Source: Actinomycetes bacterium (GTDB lineage Bacteria > Actinomycetota > Actinomycetes > Propionibacteriales > Propionibacteriaceae). From it: DNA of 32,114 bases. The notes below the pieces were generated by a model. The model had not been told where the DNA came from, did not search any database, and saw nothing but the letters and a program-made list of their open reading frames with translations. Position numbers and translations under genes: made by a program. Where the stretch lies: NCBI GenBank assembly GCA_023436925.1, contig JAEZHJ010000091.1:1-32114 (forward strand), written 5' to 3'. The first letter of the stretch is position 1; every line of letters begins with the position of its first letter. This document shows positions 16,130 to 25,879 of the stretch, one piece after another.

Positions 16130-16570
16130 TCAGCCCACCGCCCGCTTCACGAGGTCGGCGACCTGCTTCTCGTTCGCGTCGGTCAGCCTGGTGATGGCGT
16201 AGGCCGTGGGCCACATGGTGCCGTCGTCCAGGTTCGCCAGATCGTTGAACCCCAGGGTCGAGTAGCGCGTCTCGAACTTGCTGGCGGCCTGGAAGAAGAG
16301 CACCACCTTGCCGTCGCGGGCGTAGGACGGCATGCCGTACCACAGCTTGGGGGACAGCCCCGGCGCCGCCTCCTTCACGATGGCGTGGACCCGTTGGGCG
16401 ATCACCCGCTCGTCCTGGGGCAACTCGGCGATCTTCTCCAGCAGCGCCTGCTCCGGGTCCACCTTGGGCCCCCGCTTGCGGACCTCTCCGGCACGCTCCT
16501 TCATCGCTGCCCGCTCCTGGGCGGAGAAGCCCTCCTGCTCGTCGACGGTCTGGGTCGCCTTGGCTGCCAT
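16130..16570 (-). CDS. DUF1801 (YdhG-like) family protein
   Basis: 146-residue soluble protein. The first 50 residues are charged (QERAAMKERAGEVRKRG). The rest carries the DUF1801 pattern: a helix with VHAIVKEAAPGL, then KLWYGMPSYARDGKVVLFFQAASKFETRYSTLGF, the substrate-like beta sheet of the YdhG family. Members are annotated as putative iron chaperones by similarity to frataxin-like folds, but biochemical function is unknown. The ATG at 16570 has GGGAGG six bases upstream. It is divergent from the deoR gene and shares the 185-bp intergenic region with it. Confidence 0.8.
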   Translation of the reverse strand: MAAKATQTVDEQEGFSAQERAAMKERAGEVRKRGPKVDPEQALLEKIAELPQDERVIAQRVHAIVKEAAPGLSPKLWYGMPSYARDGKVVLFFQAASKFETRYSTLGFNDLANLDDGTMWPTAYAITRLTDANEKQVADLVKRAVG

Positions 16571-16652
16571 GGGTTACCTCCCGGGTCGGTGTGGGCCTCC
16601 ATGCTAGGAAGCCCTGCCACGGCGGCGCTTCTTTGATCCTGCTCTGCCTCTG

Positions 16653-16694
16653 CGAAGGTTGCGAAGCGGTTTCGAAGCCTTGAGCGAACCTTCG
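16653..16694 (+). promoter_or_regulatory. Inverted repeat upstream of the deoR promoter
   Basis: CGAAGGTTGCG (16653-16663) and GCGAACCTTCG (16684-16694) form an 11-bp inverted repeat with nine matches; a further TTCGAA lies between at 16671-16676. It sits just upstream of the deoR promoter and may be an operator for that regulator. Confidence 0.45.
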
Positions 16695-16701
16695 AGTTTC
16701 A

Positions 16702-16730
16702 TTGCGACTACTTACGTATTGGCGTAGAAT
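16702..16730 (+). promoter_or_regulatory. Promoter of the deoR-odh operon
   Basis: TTGCGA (16702-16707), a 17-bp spacer and TAGAAT (16725-16730) form a good sigma-70-type promoter. The palindrome TACGTA lies in the spacer. The ATG follows 26 bases after the -10, with GAAAGGA as ribosome site. Confidence 0.7.
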
Positions 16731-16755
16731 CGAAATATCCTGAAAGGACGGTGCG

Positions 16756-17511
16756 ATGTCGACGGAGCGTGGTGAGCGGGAGAGCTACATCCTCGACCGG
16801 CTCGCCCGGGACGGCTCGCTGTCGGTCGCGGCGCTGTCGAAGGACCTCGGCGTGTCCGAGGTGACCATCCGCGCCAGTCTGAAGTCCATGGAGGAGCGCG
16901 GTCTGCTCGCCCGTACCTGGGGCGGGGCCAAGGCCAACACCTTGACCAACGTGCTCGAGCGGGTCCGCGTCCAGGACGACGAGAAGGACCGGATCGCAGC
17001 GGCCGCGGCAGCGCTGGTCCGCGACGGTGACCGGATCATGATCGAGGCCGGCACGACGACCGCGATGATCGTGCGCCACCTCACCGGCCTCACCGGTGTC
17101 CAGATCGTCACGAACTCGACGCTGGTCTTCACCTACGCCCGGCTCAACCCGGGGCTGGAGGTCATCCTCACCGGTGGCCAGTTCCATCGGGAGAGCGAGT
17201 CGCTGGTCGGTCCGGTGGCACTGGCCTCGATCCGCCGCTTCAACGCCCGGATCGCCTTCGTCGGCACCGACGGGTTCACCTCCGACCGCGGCCTGACCAC
17301 GCAGTTCGCCGAGGGTGCCGAGGTGATCAGCGCCATGAACGAGCGGGCGGAGGAGACCTGGCTGGTCGCCGACTCCAGCAAGTACGGCCGGGCCGGCTTC
17401 GTCAGCGTGCTCGACCTCACTGAACTCAACGGAATCATCACCGACTCGGGCATTGGCGCCGGGTCGGTCGACGTACTGAAGCAGACCGCACCGACGGTGC
17501 AGGTCGTATAG
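16756..17511 (+). CDS. DeoR-family transcriptional regulator
   Basis: 251-residue regulator. The N-terminal winged helix-turn-helix is clear (residues about 6-60: ERESYILDRLARDGSLSVAA, then LGVSEVTIRASLKSMEERGLL). The C-terminal domain is the sugar-phosphate-sensing DeoRC fold with IEAGTTTAMIVRHL, NSTLVFTYA, VILTGGQ and FVGTDGF. It begins an operon: the E2 gene starts 10 bp after its stop. DeoR proteins typically repress catabolic operons and respond to phosphorylated sugars. Control of a 2-oxoacid dehydrogenase complex is unusual for the family. The inverted repeat and promoter just upstream suggest autoregulation. The effector is unknown; a product of the neighbouring sugar locus is one possibility. 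Confidence 0.9.
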   Translation: MSTERGERESYILDRLARDGSLSVAALSKDLGVSEVTIRASLKSMEERGLLARTWGGAKANTLTNVLERVRVQDDEKDRIAAAAAALVRDGDRIMIEAGTTTAMIVRHLTGLTGVQIVTNSTLVFTYARLNPGLEVILTGGQFHRESESLVGPVALASIRRFNARIAFVGTDGFTSDRGLTTQFAEGAEVISAMNERAEETWLVADSSKYGRAGFVSVLDLTELNGIITDSGIGAGSVDVLKQTAPTVQVV

Positions 17512-17521
17512 AAGGAGTGGA

Positions 17522-18913
17522 ATGGCCCAGGTAGTGGTGATGCCCCAGTTGGGCAACACTGTCGAGTCCTGTCTGATCACGTCCTGGCTCGTCGCTGTCG
17601 GCGACGAGGTGGACGCGAACAGCCTGCTGTGCGAGATCGAGACCGACAAGTCGGCGATGGAGGTGCCGTCCGGGGTCGCCGGCACGGTGCTCGCGCTGTT
17701 GGCCGACGAAGGCGATGAGGTGCCGGTGAAGCAGCCGATCGTCATCGTCGGCGAGCCGGGGGAGAACATCGAGCAGGTGCTCGCCGAGGCCGGCCTCTCG
17801 CCGCAGACCAGCGGCGAAGCCGGTGAGCTGGCGGAAGCCCCGACCGAGGACGAGCCGCTGGTGCCCCAGGTGCCGGAGCCGGCCGCCGCGGTGCCGGCCC
17901 GGGCGGCCGAGGGCGAGCCCGCCGCGGTCTCGCCGCGAGCCCGCCACCTGGCCGCCGAGCGGGGGATCGCCGCCGCCCAGCTGGCCGGGACGGGGCCCGA
18001 GGGTCGCGTCATCGCCCGTGACGTCGAGGCAGCCATCGCCGCAGGCCCTGCACTGACCGCCGGCGCCCGCGCCGAGGCTTCCGGTTTCGTGCCCGGCGCC
18101 GCCGGCACCGGGATCGGCGGACGGGTCACCCGCGCCGACCTCGCCGGAGCCGGGACCACCGATCAGCCGGCCCAGACCACCGTCGCGACCGCTGCGGCGT
18201 CCGACCTCGAGTTCCCCGGCCAGGTCACCGACACCCCGCTGAAGGGGATCCGCAAGGTGATCGCCGACCGGATGATGAACTCCCTGGCGACCTCCGCGCA
18301 GCTGACCTACACCGCCACCGCCCCCGCCGCCGGACTGCTCGCCCTGCGCAAGCGGCTCAAGGGCTCGTCCGACCCCGAACTCTCGGGCGTCACGATCGGC
18401 GACCTGGTCGGCTATGCCACCGTGAAGACGCTGGCCAAGCACCCCGTGATCAACGCGCACCTCAGCGACAACACGCTGCGGACCTTCGCCCACGTCCACC
18501 TCGGGATGGCTGTCGACACCCCGCGCGGCCTGCTGGTGCCGACGCTTCGGTTCGCCGACACGCTCACCCTGCGCCAGTTCTCGGTGCAGACCAAGGAGCT
18601 GGCCCAGGCCGCGATCGGCGGCTCGATCAGCCCCGACCTTCTGGGCGGAGCCACCTTCACGGTCTCCAACCTCGGCTCGTTCGGGATCGAGTCCTTCACG
18701 CCGCTGCTGAACGTCCCCCAGGTGGCGATCCTCGGCGTGGACGCGATCTTCCCGCGCGTGGTCGTGAACCCGGACGGCAGCGTCGGTGCCGAGCAGCGGA
18801 TCGGCTTCTCGCTCACCGCCGACCATCGGGTGATCGACGGTGCCGACGCCGCCCGCTACCTGCGCGACCTGGTCGCCGCGGTCACCGACATCGACCTCAC
18901 GGTCCTGGGCTGA
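17522..18913 (+). CDS. Dihydrolipoamide acyltransferase (E2) of a 2-oxoacid dehydrogenase complex
   Basis: 463-residue E2 core subunit, which passes the acyl group from E1 to coenzyme A. A single lipoyl domain covers residues 1-78 with the lipoylated lysine at Lys43 in ETDKSAMEV. An Ala/Glu/Pro-rich linker follows. The peripheral-subunit-binding domain is at about 137-173 (SPRARHLAAERGI through GPEGRVIARDVEAAI). A second partial copy seems to follow (FVPGAAGTGIGGRVTRADLAGA). The catalytic domain runs from about residue 235 to the end, with the active-site motif DHRVIDG. It lies between the regulator (10-bp gap) and E3 (13-bp gap). The acyl substrate (pyruvate, acetoin-derived or branched chain) cannot be fixed from sequence. 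Confidence 0.92.
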   Translation: MAQVVVMPQLGNTVESCLITSWLVAVGDEVDANSLLCEIETDKSAMEVPSGVAGTVLALLADEGDEVPVKQPIVIVGEPGENIEQVLAEAGLSPQTSGEAGELAEAPTEDEPLVPQVPEPAAAVPARAAEGEPAAVSPRARHLAAERGIAAAQLAGTGPEGRVIARDVEAAIAAGPALTAGARAEASGFVPGAAGTGIGGRVTRADLAGAGTTDQPAQTTVATAAASDLEFPGQVTDTPLKGIRKVIADRMMNSLATSAQLTYTATAPAAGLLALRKRLKGSSDPELSGVTIGDLVGYATVKTLAKHPVINAHLSDNTLRTFAHVHLGMAVDTPRGLLVPTLRFADTLTLRQFSVQTKELAQAAIGGSISPDLLGGATFTVSNLGSFGIESFTPLLNVPQVAILGVDAIFPRVVVNPDGSVGAEQRIGFSLTADHRVIDGADAARYLRDLVAAVTDIDLTVLG

Positions 18914-18926
18914 AGGGGGCGAACCG

Positions 18927-20297
18927 ATGGCTGATTACGACGTGATCGTGCTCGGCGGCGGCCCCGGCGGCTACCTGGCCGCCGAGCGGTTGGGCCACGC
19001 CAAGAAGAAGGTGCTCCTGGTCGAGGAGCAGTACCTGGGCGGCACCTGCCTCAACGTGGGCTGCATCCCGACCAAGTCGCTGCTCAACTCGGCCAAGCTC
19101 TACCTGCACGCCAGGCACTCGCAGATGTTCGGCGTCACCGCCGAGAACGTCGCCTTCGACTGGGCGAAGGTCCAGGGCTGGAAGGACGAGGTCGTCAAGA
19201 CCCTCGTCGGCGGCGTCGCGATGGCGGAGAAGAAGGTCGGCGTCGAGGTCGCCAACGCCCATGGCACCCTGGTCGGGCCGGGCAAGGTGGCGGTGAACGG
19301 CGAGGTCAAGACCGCCGAGCACGTCATCGTGGCGACCGGCTCCGTGCCGGTGATGCCGCCCATCCCGGGCGCCAAGGACAACCCGGCCGTGGTGGACTCC
19401 ACCGGCCTGCTGGCACTGGACGCCTTCCCGGCCAAGCTCGTAGTGATCGGCGGCGGCGTGATCGGCGTCGAGTTCGCCTCGCTCTTCGCCGCCTTCGGCG
19501 CGGAGGTCGAGGTGATCGAGCTGCTGCCCGAGATCGTCCCCTTCGCCGATGCCGACCTGGCCTCCCGGCTCCGCAAGGGCATCGAGGGAGTGGCCTTCCA
19601 CCTGGGCTGCAAGGTGAGCGCCATCGAGGGCAACACGGTGGTGTACACCGATGCCAAGGGCGCCGAGGTCCGCACCCCGGCCGACGTCATCCTGATGGCG
19701 GTCGGACGCCGTCCGCTGCTGGACGGCTGGGGCGCCAGGGAGGCCGGGCTGGAGTTCACTCCGCGCGGCATCGTGGTCGACGACACCATGCGCACCAACC
19801 TGCCCAATGTCTGGGCGGTCGGTGACGTCACCGGACGCAGCCTGCTGGCGCACGCCGCCTACCGGATGGCCGAGATCGCGGTCGCCCACATCCTCGACCC
19901 GGAGAAGGCCTCCCGCACCGGACAGCGGCTGCGCACCGAGACCATCCCGTGGGCGGTCTACTCGATCCCCGAGGCTGCCGGCGTCGGGCTCACCGAGGCC
20001 CAGGCCAAGGCGCAGGGGCTGGAGGTCGTCACCGCGACCGTCCCGCTGGTGCTCTCCGGCCGGTTCGTCGCCGAGAACGGCCTCAAGGCGCCCGGCGCGG
20101 TGAAGGTGATCGCCGAGAAGCACAGCCGGGTGGTCCGCGGCATCCACGCCCTCGGCCCCTACTCCCCGGAGACCATCTGGGGCGCGGCCGCCGTCCTCGA
20201 GTCCGAGTACACCATCGACGACCTGCGCCAGGTCGTCTTCCCGCACCCGACCGTCTCCGAAGGCATCCGCGAGGCCGTCTGGGCCGTCAAGGACTGA
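18927..20297 (+). CDS. lpdA: Dihydrolipoyl dehydrogenase (E3)
   Basis: 456-residue flavoprotein that reoxidises the E2 dihydrolipoyl group with NAD. The N-terminal FAD motif GGGPGGYLAAE is at residues 10-20, and the redox disulfide Cys41/Cys46 lies in GGTCLNVGCIPTK. The NAD motif is VIGGGVIGVEFAS, the second FAD contact is NVWAVGDVTG, and the C-terminal active-site His-Pro pair is in FPHPTVSEGI. Length and motifs are normal. The ATG at 18927 is preferred because the FAD motif starts at residue 10; a longer upstream frame would run back into the E2 gene. It is dedicated to the complex encoded by its neighbours, though E3 proteins are often shared. Confidence 0.94.
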   Translation: MADYDVIVLGGGPGGYLAAERLGHAKKKVLLVEEQYLGGTCLNVGCIPTKSLLNSAKLYLHARHSQMFGVTAENVAFDWAKVQGWKDEVVKTLVGGVAMAEKKVGVEVANAHGTLVGPGKVAVNGEVKTAEHVIVATGSVPVMPPIPGAKDNPAVVDSTGLLALDAFPAKLVVIGGGVIGVEFASLFAAFGAEVEVIELLPEIVPFADADLASRLRKGIEGVAFHLGCKVSAIEGNTVVYTDAKGAEVRTPADVILMAVGRRPLLDGWGAREAGLEFTPRGIVVDDTMRTNLPNVWAVGDVTGRSLLAHAAYRMAEIAVAHILDPEKASRTGQRLRTETIPWAVYSIPEAAGVGLTEAQAKAQGLEVVTATVPLVLSGRFVAENGLKAPGAVKVIAEKHSRVVRGIHALGPYSPETIWGAAAVLESEYTIDDLRQVVFPHPTVSEGIREAVWAVKD

Positions 20298-20302
20298 ACC
20301 CC

Positions 20303-20340
20303 GGGCGTCCGATCCCAGCCCGGCGAAGGACCGGACGCCC
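20303..20340 (+). terminator. Intercistronic hairpin between E3 and E1 genes
   Basis: GGGCGTCCG at 20303-20311 pairs perfectly with CGGACGCCC at 20332-20340 around a 20-nt loop. It starts six bases after the E3 stop, inside the only sizeable gap of the operon. Without a U tract it is more likely an attenuator or RNA-processing element than a full stop. Confidence 0.5.
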
Positions 20341-20385
20341 ACCGGCAGAGCATCGTCGGGCCCACCAAGAACCAAGAAGGAAGAA

Positions 20386-22842
<2,457 letters not shown>

Positions 22843-22923
22843 AGCCGCGGGGCCTGGCTCCGGAGTCCCGACCGGGGCGGCGTCCGGACGGGGCTTCGGC
22901 CTCCCCGGGGCCCCTCTCGCTGA

Positions 22924-23043
22924 GGTCGCCTCACCTGCGGACGGCCACCTCATCCGTCGAGGGCCACCTCACGCGCCGAGGGCCACCCCACCTGTCGAGG
23001 GCCACCCATCATGGGTGGCCCTCGGCGCGTCCGGTGGCCCTCG
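22924..23043. repeat. Array A of 19-bp-phased repeats with a 29-bp palindrome
   Basis: The 284-bp gap after E1 contains GGCCACC at 22943, 22962, 22981 and 23000, exactly 19 bp apart, usually preceded by CGAG and followed by variable bases. A degenerate unit starts at 22924. The strand then flips: GGTGGCC occurs at 23014 and 23033, again 19 bp apart. The turn-around is a perfect 29-bp palindrome at 22996-23024 (CGAGGGCCACCCAT, a central C, and the reverse complement). The RNA would form a 12-bp stem with a 5-nt loop. It may be a REP-like mobile palindrome, a terminator or a protein-binding array. I do not recognise the family. Confidence 0.85.
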
Positions 23044-23126
23044 CTGCGCGGGGAGGGGACGACGGCGGTGCGGGGCTGCGTCGGCCCCGGGCGGAGTGGG
23101 TAGGGTCGGTGCAGGAGGAGAGACTG

Positions 23127-23666
23127 ATGGCAGAGCTGAATGGCAAGAAGGTCGCGTTCGTCCTCAAGCGGGGGGTTGAGCAGCCGGAGCTGACCGAACC
23201 ATGGCGGGTGATCGAGGAGGCCGGCGGCCAGCCCGTCCTGATCTCGGAGGAGCCGGGCACCATCACGGCACTGATCGGTGACTGGGATCGCGGTGACGAC
23301 TTCACCGTCGACCTCACCCTGGACGAGGCCGATCCCGCCGACTACGACGCCCTCGTGCTGCCCGGCGGCACGCTGAACTCCGACAAGATCCGGACCAATC
23401 AGCAGGCGATCGACTTCGTGAAGGCGTTCTTCGACCAGAACAAGCCGGTGGCGTCGATCTGCCACGGCCCCTGGATCCTGATCGAAGCCGGCGTCGTGCC
23501 GGGCCGCACCCTCACCTCGACGGCCCGGATCTCGACCGACCTCAAGAACGCCGGAGCCACCTGGGTCGACCAGGAGGTCGTCGTGGACGGGAACCTCATC
23601 ACCAGCCGCAGCCCGCGCGACCTGGAAGCGTTCAATGCCGCCATCGTGGAGAAGTTCGCCGGCTGA
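23127..23666 (+). CDS. PfpI/DJ-1 superfamily protein (YhbO-like)
   Basis: 179-residue class I glutamine-amidotransferase-like protein. Features of the PfpI family are present: GVEQPEL with Glu18, DALVLPGGT, and the nucleophile elbow ASICHGPWILIEAG with Cys112 followed by His113. The C-terminus SRSPRDLEAFNAAIVEKF is typical. Members act as proteases, glyoxalases or protein deglycases, so the reaction is uncertain; a stress role is likely. A strong AGGAGGAG is seven bases from the ATG and a TAGGGT -10-like box lies at 23101. The gene is bracketed by the two 19-bp repeat arrays, which isolate it from both neighbours. Confidence 0.9.
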   Translation: MAELNGKKVAFVLKRGVEQPELTEPWRVIEEAGGQPVLISEEPGTITALIGDWDRGDDFTVDLTLDEADPADYDALVLPGGTLNSDKIRTNQQAIDFVKAFFDQNKPVASICHGPWILIEAGVVPGRTLTSTARISTDLKNAGATWVDQEVVVDGNLITSRSPRDLEAFNAAIVEKFAG

Positions 23667-23790
23667 TCACGTCTGCCGGTTGAGCGGCTCTGGCTGAGCA
23701 GGTTCTGTCGGGTGAGCGGCTCGGCCGGCTCGGCAGCTACGCCGACCACGGCGGCACCCGTCCGACAGCTCGCGGGCCGTCCCGCTCCAG

Positions 23791-23894
23791 CGAGGGCCAC
23801 CGTTCGCGTCGAGGGCCACCCATCATGGGTGGCCCTCGGTGGTTGTGGTGGCCCTCGGCGAACGAGGTGGCCCTCGGTGGTGGAGGTGGCCTCG
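23791..23894. repeat. Array B of 19-bp-phased repeats with the same 29-bp palindrome
   Basis: GGCCACC occurs at 23795 and 23814, then the inverted core GGTGGCC at 23828, 23847, 23866 and 23885, each 19 bp apart. The turn-around is the 29-bp palindrome at 23810-23838, identical to that in array A. Cores are joined to CTCG, with variable bases between. Unit numbers on the two sides differ from array A (two and four here, four and two there), so the arrays are not a simple copy. The rest of the 298-bp gap (23667-23790) holds nothing I can name. Confidence 0.85.
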
Positions 23895-23951
23895 GCACAG
23901 ATCGCCCTCGGCCGACGGGGGCCGGGGTGCCGTGGACGGGTGCCCGCCGCC

Positions 23952-23957
23952 TATGCT
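23952..23957 (+). promoter_or_regulatory. -10 box for a leaderless AraC-family gene
   Basis: TATGCT fits the TANNNT -10 consensus and is followed after seven bases by the GTG start at 23965, so transcription and translation probably begin at the same place. No ribosome site precedes the GTG. Confidence 0.6.
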
Positions 23958-23964
23958 CGGGCCT

Positions 23965-24411
23965 GTGACCCCGGAGGAGCTGGCCAACCTCGCCCGGCTG
24001 CGGCGGGCGCGGGACCTGATGGACCGCGAGTACGCCCGTCCGCTGGTGGTGGCCGAGATCGCGCGGGCGGCGCTGATGTCGCCGGCGCACTTCGCCCGGC
24101 AGTTCCGGGCGGCCTACGGCGAGACGCCCTACACCTACCTGATGACGCGTCGGATCGAACGGGCCCAGGCCCTGCTGCGCCGCGGCGGGATGAGCGTCAC
24201 CGACGTGTGCATGGCGGTGGGCTTCACCTCGCTGGGGTCCTTCAGCGCACGGTTCGCCGAGGTGGTGGGGGAGAGCCCGAGCTCCTACCGTGCCCGCGAC
24301 CACGGCGACCTGGACGCCCTGCCTGCCTGTGTCCGGCGGGTGGCCACCCGGCCGCCGCGCACACCGAGCAGGATCGAAGAAGCACCCCGTGAGCCCGGCT
24401 GCGTAGCGTGA
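23965..24411 (+). CDS. AraC-family helix-turn-helix regulator
   Basis: 148-residue regulator consisting mostly of the AraC DNA-binding domain. The first HTH is at about residues 26-47 (VVAEIARAALMSPAHFARQF) and the second at about 72-100, with the family hallmark SVTDVCMAVGFTSLGSFSARF and SPSSYR. There is no sensor domain. An Arg/Pro-rich tail follows. I chose GTG at 23965 because a TANNNT -10 sits seven bases upstream (leaderless) and homologous proteins, as I recall, begin close to TPEELANL. ATG at 23953 would add four residues. The VOC gene starts five bases after the stop. This AraC-VOC pairing is common in actinobacteria and suggests the VOC gene is its target. Confidence 0.88.
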   Translation: MTPEELANLARLRRARDLMDREYARPLVVAEIARAALMSPAHFARQFRAAYGETPYTYLMTRRIERAQALLRRGGMSVTDVCMAVGFTSLGSFSARFAEVVGESPSSYRARDHGDLDALPACVRRVATRPPRTPSRIEEAPREPGCVA

Positions 24412-24415
24412 CGCC

Positions 24416-24823
24416 ATGAACATCGCACTGTCCACCTGCTTCGTCCAGGTCCACGACCCCGACGCCGCGCTCGGGTTCTACCGTGACGCCCTCGGCCTCG
24501 AGGTGCGCAATGACGTCGCCTACAACGGCTCGCGCTGGGTCACCGTCGGTTCCCCCGACCAGCCCGAGATCTCGATCGTCCTCACCGACTACGTCGACGG
24601 CGCGCCGCAGGACAAGGAGGTCGTCGCCGCACTGCTGGCCAAGGGCGCGATGAACGGCGTCCACTTCAGCACTGCGGACCTCGAAGGGCTCTTCGACAAG
24701 GTCCGGGCAGCCGGAGCCGAGGTCGTCGAGGAGCCCACCGACCAGCCCTGGGGGGTCCGCGACGGCGCGGTGCGCGACCCGTCCGGCAACCTGATCCGGA
24801 TCAACCAGACGGTTCCGGCCTGA
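24416..24823 (+). CDS. VOC (glyoxalase/bleomycin-resistance) family protein
   Basis: 135-residue protein with two paired beta-alpha-beta-beta-beta modules. Typical features are STCFVQVHDPDAALGFYRDALGLEV, GVHFSTADLEGLFDKVRAAGAEVVEEPTDQPWGVRDGAVRDPSGNLIRI. The segment WGVRDGAVRDPSGN is the standard second-module ending. VOC proteins are metal-dependent lyases, dioxygenases or drug-binding proteins; the substrate is not predictable. TAGCGT at 24404-24409 lies six bases before the ATG, so this gene may also be leaderless with its own promoter despite following the araC-type gene closely. Confidence 0.9.
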   Translation: MNIALSTCFVQVHDPDAALGFYRDALGLEVRNDVAYNGSRWVTVGSPDQPEISIVLTDYVDGAPQDKEVVAALLAKGAMNGVHFSTADLEGLFDKVRAAGAEVVEEPTDQPWGVRDGAVRDPSGNLIRINQTVPA

Positions 24824-24837
24824 CGGACGGGGCCTGC

Positions 24838-24924
24838 TCAGGCGCGTGAGCGGCTGATCTCGTCGTACCGCCCGCGCTTGCGCGGGCTCAGCAAGAGGTC
24901 AGGCGCGTGAGCGGCTGATCTCGT
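24838..24924. repeat. 26-bp direct repeat duplicating the rlmB 3' end
   Basis: The 26 bases at 24838-24863 and 24899-24924 are identical. The second copy is the last 26 bases of the rlmB gene, including the stop codon. The copies are 61 bp apart and enclose a terminator hairpin. A gene-end duplication like this can mark an attachment site or a local slip duplication; the enclosed DNA is too short to be an element. Confidence 0.85.
24870..24887. terminator. Hairpin between VOC gene and rlmB
   Basis: GCCCGCGC (24870-24877) pairs perfectly with GCGCGGGC (24880-24887) around a TT loop. It lies between convergent genes and inside the duplicated rlmB-end segment. It could terminate either strand. 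Confidence 0.6.
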
Positions 24925-25879
24925 AGAGGGCGATCGCGGCCGCCACCGAGGCGTTCAGCGACTCCACCGCGGACCCGATCGGGATCGCGGCGAGCACGTC
25001 GCAGTTCTCCCGGACGAGCCGGGCGAGTCCTTCGCCCTCGGAGCCCACCACCAGCAGCACCGGGCCGTCGATGCCAGGGAAGCCGGCGATGTCGGTTTCA
25101 GCTTCGCCGGCCAGGCCCACCACGGTGAACCCGGCGTCGGCGAACCGCTTCAGGGTGCGGTTGAGGTTGGTCACCTGGGCCACCGGGACGCGGGCCGCGG
25201 CACCGGCAGAGGTCTTCCACGCCGCCGCGGTCATCTGCGCCGAACGGCGCTCGGGGATGATCACGCCCTGCGCGCCGAAGGCGGCGGCCGAACGGACGAT
25301 CGCGCCCAGGTTGCGCGGGTCGGTGATCGAGTCCAGCGCGACCACCAGGCCGGCCGGCTCGGCGTCCAGGGCGTCGGCCAGGACGTCCTCGGCGTCGGCG
25401 TACTCGAACTCGGGGAGTTGGAGCGCCACACCCTGGTGGACGCCGCCACCGGTGAGCCGGTCGAGCTCGGTGCGGCTGGCCTGCAGCAGCGGAATGCCGT
25501 GGTCGGCGGTGAAGGCCAGGATGTCGCGCAGCCGTGAGTCGCGCTCGGCACCCTCGACCACGTAGGCGCGGCGGACCGGCAGCCCGGCCTGGAGTGCCTC
25601 GAGCACGGCGTTGCGGCCGATCACCCAGTCGGCACCCGCCGTCGCGGTGCCGCCGGCGCGCGGACGGGGAGCGCGGCCACCACCGCTCCTGGGACGCGAC
25701 GTGGTCTTGCCGGGCTCGTCCGGGCCGCGCCGACGGTAGGCCTTGTGGTACGGACGGTCCTCGGCCTTCGGCGTGGGGCCCTTCCCCTCCAGGCCACGGC
25801 GGACGCGGCCACCCGACCCGGCCGGGGTGGTCTTGCCCTTCTTGCGAACGGCCCCCTTGCGCTGGCTGTTTCCGGGCAT
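24899..25879 (-). CDS. rlmB: 23S rRNA (guanosine-2'-O-)-methyltransferase RlmB (TrmH family)
   Basis: 326-residue SPOUT methyltransferase that uses S-adenosylmethionine to methylate the 2'-O of a 23S rRNA guanosine. Residues 1-75 are a Lys/Arg/Gly-rich tail, common in actinobacterial members. About 80-155 is the substrate-binding domain (WVIGRNAVLEALQAG). The catalytic knot carries motif 1 (DSITDPRNLGAIVRSA), motif 2 (VVGSEGEGL) and motif 3 (IPIGSAVESLNASVAAAI). The ATG at 25879 overlaps the cysS stop as TGATG, so the two genes are translationally coupled, a pairing widespread in actinobacteria. A longer frame upstream only overlaps cysS. The final 26 bases are duplicated just downstream. Confidence 0.93.
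   Translation of the reverse strand: MPGNSQRKGAVRKKGKTTPAGSGGRVRRGLEGKGPTPKAEDRPYHKAYRRRGPDEPGKTTSRPRSGGGRAPRPRAGGTATAGADWVIGRNAVLEALQAGLPVRRAYVVEGAERDSRLRDILAFTADHGIPLLQASRTELDRLTGGGVHQGVALQLPEFEYADAEDVLADALDAEPAGLVVALDSITDPRNLGAIVRSAAAFGAQGVIIPERRSAQMTAAAWKTSAGAAARVPVAQVTNLNRTLKRFADAGFTVVGLAGEAETDIAGFPGIDGPVLLVVGSEGEGLARLVRENCDVLAAIPIGSAVESLNASVAAAIALYEISRSRA

Noticed and set aside
22943..23894. CRISPR array
   Set aside because: The repeat core is about 11 bp with only about 8 bp between cores, units invert around a palindrome, and no cas gene is present.
24838..24924. Integrated mobile element between the direct repeats
   Set aside because: Only 35 bp lie between the copies, with no integrase or other gene, so at most it is a footprint.
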